Source: JAYZDK01 sp964604165
GTDB lineage: Bacteria > Myxococcota_A > UBA796 > CAJQPC01
Length of the DNA: 64,000 bases
Assembly: GCA_964604165.1 (NCBI GenBank)
Contig: CAZRYF010000001.1
Location: forward strand, 1-64,000
Direction of reading: 5' to 3'
A model generated the notes under the pieces. It had not been told where the DNA came from, did no database searches, and saw nothing but the letters and a program-made list of their open reading frames with translations. Shown piece by piece: positions 1 through 6,206 of this stretch (within the stretch, counting starts at the first letter, position 1; each line of letters begins with the position of its first letter). The translations under genes were made by a program, and so were the position numbers.

Positions 1-1575
1 GGGATCGCAGGGGACGATGACGCTGACGAACATCTTCTCCTGGGGGGCCATGGGGGTGATCTGCCCATCGGTGCCCATGCCCAGGGCGAGGTAGTCGAGG
101 GTCACCCAGCTGCGGCTTCCTCCGGTGAGGCCCGCCGTGCGCGATCCGTCCACCAGGCTCGTGCCGTCGTACCGCGTGTCGATGTTCACGTGGCAGCCAA
201 AGCAGGACTGGGTCCACCCGGTGTGGCAGGTGTAGCACTCGAGAGTCTCCAGGTGCTTGTCCTGGTGGCCCTTGGTGGTGGCGCTCTCCTTGTCGCTCGT
301 GTCCAGGTCAGCCACCTGGACCAGGGGGTGGGAGCTGCCGTCCAGGCGGCCGGTCATCCGGGGTTGGCCGCTGCTCGCCACGTAGAGCATCTCCATCCCG
401 TCGCCGGCGCTGGTGGTGAACCGGCCGGAAGCATCGGGGGAGATGGGGGTGTCTGCGGTGCCGTGGCAGTCCGTGCACTCGATGCCAACCTGGTAGTCGT
501 GGGCACCGTAGAGCCGACCGTCCCCGTGCACGTCGACCCCCATGTGGCAGTCCACGCAACCCAGCCCCGCGGACTGGTGCAGGTCCGGTGGGGTCTCGTC
601 GACGTCGTTGGTGGTGTCCTCGTCGAACACGAAGAACCCGGGCTCCCGGGTGTGCAGGGGTGCCTGGGATCGCTCCTTGTTTTCAAAGTCCTCCAGCCGA
701 CCGGCCTCTCGCACGCCCCTGTACATGGTGCCGATTCGATTGCCCCGGTAGTGGCAGTGCTCGCACTGCTCGTCGGGAATGCTGGTGGTGAGCTGGTGGA
801 TCCTGGGGTGGGGGGGATCGTCCAGGTTTGCGGTGGGATCGAGGCTGTGGGAGAGGCCGTCGTTTCCGTAGACCACGTGGCAGCCGGCGCAGCCTGATGA
901 CCGAAAATCCCCGGCGGCGTCGTTGGAGCCGAAGTTCCACACGTGGCAGCGGGGGCAGCCCTTTTCCAGGTAGTGGTCCAGGTAGTCTTCCACGGGGCTG
1001 GACTCCCCGAGGAGCGGGGCCTCAAAGCGCTCCAGGGACTCCACGGTCCCCTCGGTCCCATCAAAGAGGGAGGCCACCTGCTCGCGCACTCCGTAAAGGG
1101 CTACCCGGTCGTCTTGAGAGCCGGCCGAGTACCGGGTCTTGTTGAAGTGGCCGGCGAAGGTGGTCATGATCGAGCTGGGGGCGCTCTCCACGATGGCCTG
1201 GTGGCAGTCCGAGCCTCCGCAGGACTGCTCGGCGACCCGGTAGTCCGTGGGATTGACCCACCGCAGGTAGGCCGGATCCACCGCGTCCAGCTCCACGCCG
1301 CTTTGGCCCCGGACTTCAAAGGGGCTGCTCACGCCCTCGGGCAAGGGTACGTGGGCGGCTTCCTTTGTGACGCCGTCTTCCACCCCCCCGTGGCAGTCCA
1401 CGCAGCCGAGGGCCTCGCTGGGATGGGCCTCTTCAATTCCTCCGGTGCCGTGATCTCCGTGGCAGCTCTGGCAGGAGGCGGTGAGGTTTCCGGTCTCGGT
1501 GGGTTCAGGAGACGTCCCGCAGCCCAGGTGGGCGAGAAGGAGGCAGGCTGTCACCCACTTGGCGGGCGTTTGCAT
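1..1575 (-). CDS. multiheme c-type cytochrome lipoprotein (at least ten hemes), partial at 3' end
   Basis: The frame is open for 525 codons from an ATG at 1575 to the left edge, where it is cut off without a stop. The N-terminus is a lipoprotein signal with lipobox H-L-G-C and lipidated Cys19. Ten heme-binding motifs lie in this single frame. Nine are CXXCH: CQSCH, CVDCH (twice), CPRCH, CAGCH, CEHCH, CTDCH, CYTCH and CFGCH. The remaining one is a CX4CH variant, CGGSDCH, near 1201-1221. Lipidated multihemes of this kind carry electrons in the periplasm or at the outer membrane; the partner and acceptor cannot be read from sequence. The LuxR-type regulator lies 78 bases upstream on the same strand and may control or share its transcript. 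A 235-codon open frame on the opposite strand is a shadow created by these codons. Confidence 0.9.
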   Translation of the reverse strand, partial: MQTPAKWVTACLLLAHLGCGTSPEPTETGNLTASCQSCHGDHGTGGIEEAHPSEALGCVDCHGGVEDGVTKEAAHVPLPEGVSSPFEVRGQSGVELDAVDPAYLRWVNPTDYRVAEQSCGGSDCHQAIVESAPSSIMTTFAGHFNKTRYSAGSQDDRVALYGVREQVASLFDGTEGTVESLERFEAPLLGESSPVEDYLDHYLEKGCPRCHVWNFGSNDAAGDFRSSGCAGCHVVYGNDGLSHSLDPTANLDDPPHPRIHQLTTSIPDEQCEHCHYRGNRIGTMYRGVREAGRLEDFENKERSQAPLHTREPGFFVFDEDTTNDVDETPPDLHQSAGLGCVDCHMGVDVHGDGRLYGAHDYQVGIECTDCHGTADTPISPDASGRFTTSAGDGMEMLYVASSGQPRMTGRLDGSSHPLVQVADLDTSDKESATTKGHQDKHLETLECYTCHTGWTQSCFGCHVNIDTRYDGTSLVDGSRTAGLTGGSRSWVTLDYLALGMGTDGQITPMAPQEKMFVSVIVPCDP

Positions 1576-1653
1576 CGGGGGCTCCCGGTTGGGTCCACAA
1601 TTGGTTCAGGGGCCGGTGGCCCGCAACGGGTCAAATGACCGGGCGCCCCCCGG

Positions 1654-2154
1654 TCAGGTGATCTGGTCGGACTCGATGGCCCGGGCCACGGCCTCTGCCC
1701 GGGTGGTGGCGTCCAGCTTTGTGCGGGCGCGCTCCACGTGCCCCCGGACCGTTGCGGGGCGGATCGTGAGAAGCTCGCCAATCTCTCGGCTCGTGAGGCC
1801 GCGGGCGACCAGGGACAGCACCTCTCGCTCTCGCGGGCTCAAGCGGTTCTCGGAGGAGGCCGGGATGTCGTCCAGGATCACCGTGACGTGGAGGTCGGTG
1901 TCCACCGAGCCGCAAATCAGTCGGCCTCGTCGCCCCTCTACATCGACGCCCCGGGAATCCCTGGGTTGTTTGCTGCCCTCACAGCTCTCCTGGGCGCAGG
2001 TGGGCGTGCAGATCGACACGCCATCCCCGCTCTTCGCGTGGACTGCCAGGTGGCAACTCGTTCCCACGCAGTCCCCAAAGATCTCCAGGGCCACCGCATT
2101 TGCGTGGGTGATCTCTCCGTCGGGGGATGTGCGGAGCAGGGCAATCATTGACAC
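1654..2154 (-). CDS. LuxR-type response/sensory regulator with cysteine-rich N-terminal domain
   Basis: 166 residues. The C-terminal half (about 104-160) is a GerE/LuxR helix-turn-helix: it opens LSPREREVL and has the recognition segment TSREIGELL...TVRGHV. The N-terminal half reads like a short PAS-type sensor (DGEITHANAVALEIFG), followed by cysteines 29, 34, 49, 53 and 58, with another at 81. That spacing could bind a metal, Fe-S cluster or heme, but this is inference. The start is GTG at 2154, or the in-frame ATG at 2148, which sits 3 bases after an AGGTG stretch. The gene lies 23 bases downstream of the histone gene and just upstream of the multiheme cytochrome. A redox-sensing role for cytochrome expression is plausible but unproven. 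Confidence 0.82.
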   Translation of the reverse strand: MSMIALLRTSPDGEITHANAVALEIFGDCVGTSCHLAVHAKSGDGVSICTPTCAQESCEGSKQPRDSRGVDVEGRRGRLICGSVDTDLHVTVILDDIPASSENRLSPREREVLSLVARGLTSREIGELLTIRPATVRGHVERARTKLDATTRAEAVARAIESDQIT

Positions 2155-2177
2155 CTATGCAGCCAGTTCGGGGCGTC

Positions 2178-2369
2178 TTAGAAGTCGGAGTCGTTCACCG
2201 TCTTGCGACCGTTGGCCTTGGCCCTTCGAATCGCCTGCTTGAGGGCGCGGGTCACCTGGTGTCCGAGACTGTTCCAGGCGTCTGCGGAGATGCGCATGTC
2301 CGCCTCCTTGATCAGCACCTTGACCTTTGACTTGACGATGAATTCCTGTGCGTTGATGCTGTCAGACAC
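2178..2369 (-). CDS. bacterial histone-fold DNA-binding protein (Bdellovibrio Bd0055-like)
   Basis: 63 residues from GTG at 2369. The start is fixed by AGAAGGGAG six bases upstream (2376-2384 on the plus strand). A longer in-frame extension upstream is low-complexity and probably not translated. The body has a short helix (about 12-23, VKSKVKVLIKEAD), a long amphipathic helix (about 28-52) and a final loop and helix beginning GRKTVNDSDF. The pattern of KSKVK at the front and AKANGRKTV at the end is the hallmark of the small single histone-fold proteins found in Bdellovibrio and other bacteria, and resembles the archaeal GRKT loop. It probably binds DNA as a dimer and may be a nucleoid protein. 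It sits between a DNA methyltransferase and a LuxR regulator on the same strand. Confidence 0.85.
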   Translation of the reverse strand: MSDSINAQEFIVKSKVKVLIKEADMRISADAWNSLGHQVTRALKQAIRRAKANGRKTVNDSDF

Positions 2370-2596
2370 GATGGGCTCCCTTCTGCGGATGGAATGGGCT
2401 TGGGTTCCAGTGGAGTCTCGCCCAGGAGGGGGCTCGGGTGCAAGGAGCATCGGGGTGGGGGTGGGTGATGGGTTGACCTGGGAAGATCGGTTCTTGCGAT
2501 GGTGAGAGTCTGGTGCTGCGTCTTGGAGTGGGGGCCGGGATCGAGGTCCCAAGCGAGGAGCCGTGCCGAGCCCGGCGGAGCGCAGGCTTTCGGGCC

Positions 2597-3589
2597 TCAG
2601 TCCCCGGCTTCGGGACCGGCTGTGTCCAGGTCCCCGATCCAGCCGCATCTCGCCACAGTCTCGCGGGTGGATTCGGGCAGAGCGCTCCAGGTCTCGGTCA
2701 GGCGCCGCCGGGTCACGTCGATCAAGTGGATGTCCGCGTTTTTGAAGCGCTGGGGGGCGTCGTTGATCTCCACCCCCAGGAAGTTCCGGCCTTCCCGAAG
2801 GGCGGCCACGAGAAAGCTGCCGGCCCCGGAGGTGTTGTCCAGCACCACCTGGCCCGGTTGGGTGAAGGTGCGCACGAAATACCGTCCCAGGGCGACGGGC
2901 TTCTGGGTCGGGTGCCAGACCTCTCCCTCACTCTCGGCGGTCTTGAAGTAGAGGACGTCCGTGGGGTACCGGCCGCCCTGGGACTTGACCTGCACGGCGC
3001 GAAAGTCCCCATAGCTGCCGGTCAACTGGTCCTTTCGGACGCCCTTGTCGTAGCCGTCGCCCTCTTGCATCTGCGGCGTGTATTTGGGCTGGGAGGGGTA
3101 GAACACGCACACATCCTCGTGGCGTCGAAGGGGCTGCTTCTTCGCGTTGAGGAAGTTGGTGGACTTGGACTTCACCCAGACCAGCTTGTACTTGAACCAT
3201 GCCTCATTGCTCAAAATGAGCCGGGCGGTGAACGGTCCCTGGCTGGTCAGGACGACGGCGCCTTTGGGGGCCAGAATCCGGCGGTACTCCTCCCACAGGG
3301 GCGCCAGGGGTATGACGCTGTCCCACTTGTTCTGGGTGGTCCCATAGGGCAGGTCGCAGAGCACCAGGTGGATGCTCTCGTCCGGGATCTCCCTCATGCG
3401 CTCCAGGCAGTCCCCCTCCAGGACCTGGTTGCACGGCCACGTTGGATGGAAGAACTCACTTCTGTCCTCGCACATCGAGACGGCGGGCTCCTGCAGGAGT
3501 TCAGGGGGCAGGGCACCCGTTGGCCCGGGCGAGGTGGGCTCCAGTGGGCTGGGGGGCTGCGAGGCCGGCGATGGAGATGGATCGGACAT
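2597..3589 (-). CDS. beta-class DNA methyltransferase (N6-adenine or N4-cytosine), orphan
   Basis: 330 residues. The catalytic motif IV is DLPYG (79-83), a DPPY variant followed by TTQNKWD. The S-adenosylmethionine motif comes later, as NTSGAGSF (252-259), and HPTQKPV lies at 226-232. Motif IV before motif I defines the beta group. No restriction endonuclease is seen beside it, so it is probably an orphan enzyme with a regulatory or protective role; the target sequence cannot be deduced. The first 38 residues are Pro/Ser-rich and may not be translated: an alternative ATG at 3475 has an AGGAG 12 bases upstream. The histone gene follows 227 bases downstream on the same strand. Confidence 0.85.
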   Translation of the reverse strand: MSDPSPSPASQPPSPLEPTSPGPTGALPPELLQEPAVSMCEDRSEFFHPTWPCNQVLEGDCLERMREIPDESIHLVLCDLPYGTTQNKWDSVIPLAPLWEEYRRILAPKGAVVLTSQGPFTARLILSNEAWFKYKLVWVKSKSTNFLNAKKQPLRRHEDVCVFYPSQPKYTPQMQEGDGYDKGVRKDQLTGSYGDFRAVQVKSQGGRYPTDVLYFKTAESEGEVWHPTQKPVALGRYFVRTFTQPGQVVLDNTSGAGSFLVAALREGRNFLGVEINDAPQRFKNADIHLIDVTRRRLTETWSALPESTRETVARCGWIGDLDTAGPEAGD

Positions 3590-3718
3590 GGGGTGGGGGA
3601 GGGGGCGCGGGGCCTTGGGGGCGGGTGGGCCCAAGCCGCAGAGTGACACGTAACGCCCGGGAGAGAGGGGGCCGACCCATGCGATTCGGCGAGGGTTGTG
3701 CATGGAAGACTCAGACAC

Positions 3719-3922
3719 ATGAGCGAAGGCCCTGCGGACAGGCCGCGAGACGCGATCGAGTTGACAAGGCTGGCCGAAGGGAAGGTTTGAGCCCGCTTCA
3801 GGCGTGAGAACCCGGACGGCACCGCCCAGGAGGAGGAGGACTGCGTGACGCGGTGGCTGCAGGCCCGGCAGCACATGGGCCTGGCCTCTGATCTGCCCCA
3901 CCTGTTTCGTTGGCGCTCATGA
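3719..3922 (+). pseudogene. small partner gene of a nucleotidyltransferase cassette, interrupted by an in-frame TGA
   Basis: From ATG 3719 the frame reads 23 codons to a TGA at 3788-3790. It then continues in the same frame without another stop for 43 codons, to a TGA at 3920-3922. The continuation has normal protein character (EEEDCVTRWLQARQHMG, then SDLPHLFRWRS). Its final TGA overlaps the ATG at 3919 of the next gene (ATGA), the spacing expected of a two-gene toxin-antitoxin-like unit. I read it as one 67-codon gene broken by a nonsense mutation. The family is not recognised. It is too short and interrupted for ordinary gene calling. Confidence 0.5.
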
Positions 3923-4506
3923 CAGGGCGAATCGAGGGCGCCCTCCGGGGGGGGCGTCGCGGACCTGGGGGACATGGGGCTGTCGTTCGCGCTTGTGGGT
4001 GGGTTTGCTGTCAGCGCGAGATGTGAGCCGAGGACCACCCGGGATGTGGACATCAGTGTTTCGGTGGAAGACGACTCGGAAGCCGAGAAGGTCGTCTTCG
4101 GGCTGGGGGCCGGGGCTATTGCGTGGGCGCGATTTTGGAACATTCCACGAGGAGCCCTACGGCGACCGCGCGAATGACATCGCCATCCGGCGTGGTTGTT
4201 GGCCTGCTCTTCGCCTCTTGCGGTTTCGAGCCGGAGGTGGTGAACGAGGCAGAGTTGCTGGAGGTCCTTCCCGGGTTGAACGCGCCTGTGGCCACCACGG
4301 GCCACTTGATCGCCATGAAGGTCCTCTCCCGCAATGACTGGGAGCGTCCCCAGGATCGGATGGGTCTCGGCGCCTTGATCCGCGTGGCAACCCTGTCGGA
4401 TCTTGAGGGCGCCCGCCTGGCGTTCTCCCTTTGTCGGGACCGCGGGTTCAATGGAGGGCGCGACCTGGAGGAGGATCTTCGCCGCCTCCAGAGAGAGCTG
4501 AATTGA
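3919..4506 (+). pseudogene. frameshifted nucleotidyltransferase (AbiEii/MNT-like superfamily)
   Basis: Two overlapping frames together make one nucleotidyltransferase. The first includes LVGGFAVSARCEPRTTRDVDIS (about 3986-4051): the GG-F-AV glycine segment followed by the D-x-D metal-binding pair (RDVDIS). The second frame carries GYCVGAILEH, then SPSGVVVGLLFA and a helical C-terminus ending at 4506. A base appears to be missing near 4105-4112 in a G-rich tract. A second shift in the G8 run at 3947-3954 separates the likely ATG at 3919 from the conserved part. The shifts may be real decay or homopolymer sequencing errors. The companion gene is also broken, which favours decay. The unit is bounded on its right by a tRNA-Thr 3' remnant. 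Confidence 0.6.
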
Positions 4507-4528
4507 GGAGCCCGGCCAGAGCCGGGGC
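4507..4528 (-). terminator. terminator-like hairpin copied with tRNA-Thr remnant A
   Basis: Reading the minus strand, CCCGGC and GCCGGG can pair around a TCTG loop. It lies the same short distance beyond the CCA of the remnant as the hairpin of the intact tRNA gene does. It looks like a diverged copy of the tRNA terminator. Confidence 0.5.
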
Positions 4529-4536
4529 CTTCAAGA

Positions 4537-4596
4537 TGGAGCCGAGAATCGGCGTTGGACGGGCCGGCTCCCCGGCGACGACCTACTGATTACGAA
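4537..4596 (-). repeat. tRNA-Thr 3'-end remnant A (putative attachment-site copy)
   Basis: On the minus strand this matches the 3' part of the tRNA-Thr at 5908-5983: the anticodon-side stretch TTCGTAATCAGTAGGTCG, then a divergent T-arm, then TCTCGGCTCCA with the CCA end. Everything 5' of the anticodon is missing, so it cannot be a working tRNA. Together with remnant B and the intact gene it forms a series in one orientation, as repeated integration at a tRNA 3' end would leave. No integrase gene is nearby. Confidence 0.7.
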
Positions 4597-4734
4597 GGGT
4601 GCGTTCTGTTCGTGATTTCAGTGGGTTGGGGTGGAATAGGGGACGGGAGTGGACGCGAGGGGAAAGGGGGGATGGTCACAAGGAGAACCTACGTGTGTCG
4701 TGCTGACGCGGTATGATCTCTCTGGAGTCCCCCG

Positions 4735-5025
4735 ATGACCCGCCAGGAAGTGCTGGACGCGATCGCCGCCGACAAAGTGACTCTTCGCGCGATGGGTGTG
4801 AAGTCGCTTGGTCTCTTTGGATCCTACGCAAGGGATGAGGCCCAGCCGGGCAGTGACATCGACTTGTTGGTGGAGTTTGAGGCTCCCGTTGGTCTGCTGA
4901 AGCTGGCGGCAGTACAGGTCCACCTGGAGGATCTGCTGGCATGCCCGGTAGACCTCGTACCCAAGCGCCTGTTGCGACCGGAGCTGCGAGACAAGGTCCT
5001 CGCCGAGGTACTGAGCGCCGCGTAG
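4735..5025 (+). CDS. mntA: MntA-like minimal nucleotidyltransferase antitoxin
   Basis: 96 residues, the usual size for a minimal nucleotidyltransferase. The exact GSX10DXD motif is present: G29-S30, then D41 and D43 (GSDIDLLVEF). In the characterised MntA/HepT system, MntA neutralises HepT by adding AMP units to a tyrosine of the toxin. The adjacent gene at 5048 is the HepT partner. The unit is intact, unlike the decayed nucleotidyltransferase cassette to its left. It lies between two tRNA-Thr 3' remnants, which suggests it arrived as a small mobile cassette. The ATG at 4735 is chosen because it gives the standard family N-terminus. Confidence 0.85.
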   Translation: MTRQEVLDAIAADKVTLRAMGVKSLGLFGSYARDEAQPGSDIDLLVEFEAPVGLLKLAAVQVHLEDLLACPVDLVPKRLLRPELRDKVLAEVLSAA

Positions 5026-5047
5026 CGCACTTCTTCGCGTTCGAGAC

Positions 5048-5371
5048 ATGTTTCAGGCAGGACGGCGGGTGCTTGCGCTCATCGCCGGTATGAACCGATC
5101 GAGCTTTCTCAGCGCGAGAGAAACCGTCGAGGCGGTCTCTTTCAACATTATGGTGCTCGGAGAGGTGGCTGCGGCCTTGCCCGAGGAGATTCGGGAGGAA
5201 GCCACGGACATTCCCTGGGGACTGATTCGCTCCATGCGGAACCGCCTTGCCCACGAGTACTTTGCCATTGATCCCCTGATCGTCTGGATGACGGCGACGG
5301 AGGATCTTCCGGCGGTGGTGGCGGCGCTGGAGCGGCTGGAGGTGGAATTGGCGCAACTGGAGGGCGAGTAG
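5048..5371 (+). CDS. hepT: HepT-like HEPN ribonuclease toxin
   Basis: 107 residues, all-helical in character. The HEPN catalytic motif RX4HXY is at 64-71 (R64-N-R-L-A-H69-E-Y71). HEPN toxins of this family cleave RNA, and the Tyr of the motif is the residue modified by MntA. The gene starts 22 bases after mntA and is presumably cotranscribed. The ATG at 5048 is the first usable start. Homology of the preceding codons (V-R-D before the Met) hints that the true N-terminus may lie a few codons further upstream. The pair is a type VII toxin-antitoxin system by family knowledge. Confidence 0.82.
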   Translation: MFQAGRRVLALIAGMNRSSFLSARETVEAVSFNIMVLGEVAAALPEEIREEATDIPWGLIRSMRNRLAHEYFAIDPLIVWMTATEDLPAVVAALERLEVELAQLEGE

Positions 5372-5386
5372 CGGCCAACCGAAGAG

Positions 5387-5408
5387 AGCCCCGGCTCTCG
5401 CCGGGGCT
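5387..5408 (-). terminator. terminator hairpin copied with tRNA-Thr remnant B
   Basis: On the minus strand, AGCCCCGGC pairs perfectly with GCCGGGGCT around a GAGA loop and is followed by a pyrimidine-rich CTCTCTTC. It corresponds to the terminator of the intact tRNA at 5877-5900. It could also stop hepT transcription from the other direction. Confidence 0.6.
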
Positions 5409-5413
5409 TGAAG

Positions 5414-5478
5414 TGGAGCCGAGAAACGGAGTTGGCTACCCGGTCTTACCGGCGTCGACCTACTGATTACGAATCAGT
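5414..5478 (-). repeat. tRNA-Thr 3'-end remnant B (putative attachment-site copy)
   Basis: It matches the intact tRNA-Thr from the anticodon stem-loop (ACTGATTCGTAATCAGT) to the 3' CCA. The T-arm is interrupted: between GTCGACG and AACTCCG the intact gene has 4 bases, while this copy has 19, including the small hairpin CCGGT-AAG-ACCGG. The D-arm and 5' acceptor strand are absent. Homology with the intact tRNA ends just 5' of the anticodon stem, a typical crossover zone for tRNA-targeting integrases. Confidence 0.75.
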
Positions 5479-5508
5479 AGATCAGCGCTGCGTTGTGGCA
5501 CGCATCTG

Positions 5509-5772
5509 TCAGTTTGTATTGATCCACTTCCATTCGGTCTCTCGACAAACCGGTTTCTTACCGTCGGGTCCGGGGCAGCAGTAATAGAGAGACAAGTCGG
5601 TAGTATCTAACGGCACGGCTTCATAGAGGGCAAGCCATCCGCAGTCATCGTCATCTCCGTTGGTGTTGCCTTGTTCACCATTGCCCAAGCTTAGTGGCGC
5701 GAAGGCGAAGGTTTTGGGGGCGCAGCCTGAAAGCAGAACCAAAGGAAGCAGAAAGGCAGGGCTCCAACGCAC
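5509..5772 (-). CDS. small lipoprotein of unknown function in the tRNA island
   Basis: 87 residues. The signal peptide ends in the lipobox L-L-S-G-C, followed by Ala-Pro, so this is a lipoprotein. The mature part has five cysteines, including a CC pair (YYCCPGPDGKKPVC), and ends EWKWINTN; no family is recognised. It is the only gene in the segment between remnant B and the intact tRNA-Thr, and has the same orientation as the tRNA. Its base composition looks less GC-biased than neighbouring genes, which fits recent acquisition. Confidence 0.7.
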   Translation of the reverse strand: MRWSPAFLLPLVLLSGCAPKTFAFAPLSLGNGEQGNTNGDDDDCGWLALYEAVPLDTTDLSLYYCCPGPDGKKPVCRETEWKWINTN

Positions 5773-5876
5773 TTGTGTTCTCGCTCAGGTGGTGAAGGGA
5801 ATCGATTCTACGCAATGACCCAGCGGTACAGCAAATGGTGGTCTGCGTAGCTAGAGAGTCTACCAAGAAACGAAGA

Positions 5877-5900
5877 AGCCCCGACCTTTCGACCGGGGCT
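5877..5900 (-). terminator. rho-independent terminator of tRNA-Thr
   Basis: On the minus strand AGCCCCGGTC pairs with GGTCGGGGCT (ten pairs including two G-U) around a GAAA tetraloop, followed by TCTTCGTTTC. It starts seven bases after the tRNA CCA. Confidence 0.8.
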
Positions 5901-5907
5901 TTCAAAA

Positions 5908-5983
<76 letters not shown>

Positions 5984-5994
5984 AGCGGCGCAGG

Positions 5995-6024
5995 TTTAAC
6001 ACGGTCTCGTGTTCCGCACCGCAA
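5995..6024 (-). promoter_or_regulatory. probable promoter of tRNA-Thr
   Basis: On the minus strand TTGCGG (-35) and GTTAAA (-10) are separated by 18 bases, and the -10 lies 11 bases before the tRNA 5' end. The match is moderate. Confidence 0.4.
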
Positions 6025-6103
6025 CGGGGTCTGGGTACCCTGAACGCGAGCGGGAAACTGGTTGGCGACCCTCGACCGAAGGCATGTCCCGTGCACGAAT
6101 CTC

Positions 6104-6126
6104 TCAGCGAGATGAAGTTTCGCTGA
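6104..6126. other. short perfect hairpin in the tRNA-Thr/sulfotransferase intergenic region
   Basis: TCAGCGA and TCGCTGA pair perfectly around a nine-base loop. It is not followed by a T tract, so its role is unknown. Apart from the tRNA promoter, the rest of 5984-6206 shows nothing I can name. Confidence 0.3.
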
Positions 6127-6206
6127 ATCCCCTGTGACTTTGGGCCGATGGGAGAGACAGGGCAGGGGATTCTCTTGCCAACACCTTGTTTCCATTGAGA
6201 AGCACC

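Noticed and set aside
190..897. Long plus-strand open frame opposite the multiheme gene
   Set aside because: The minus strand carries ten heme motifs in one frame; the plus frame is Gly/Val/Ala-rich low-complexity and is a codon-composition shadow.
2376..2480. Sigma-54 (-24/-12) promoter upstream of the histone gene
   Set aside because: A TTGCA is present, but no GG lies at the required distance upstream.
3788..3790. In-frame TGA as a possible selenocysteine codon
   Set aside because: No selenoprotein family is recognisable and no convincing SECIS hairpin follows; the companion gene is also broken, so decay is simpler.
4537..5478. Remnants A and B as additional functional tRNA genes
   Set aside because: Both lack the 5' acceptor strand and D-arm and have disrupted T-arms.
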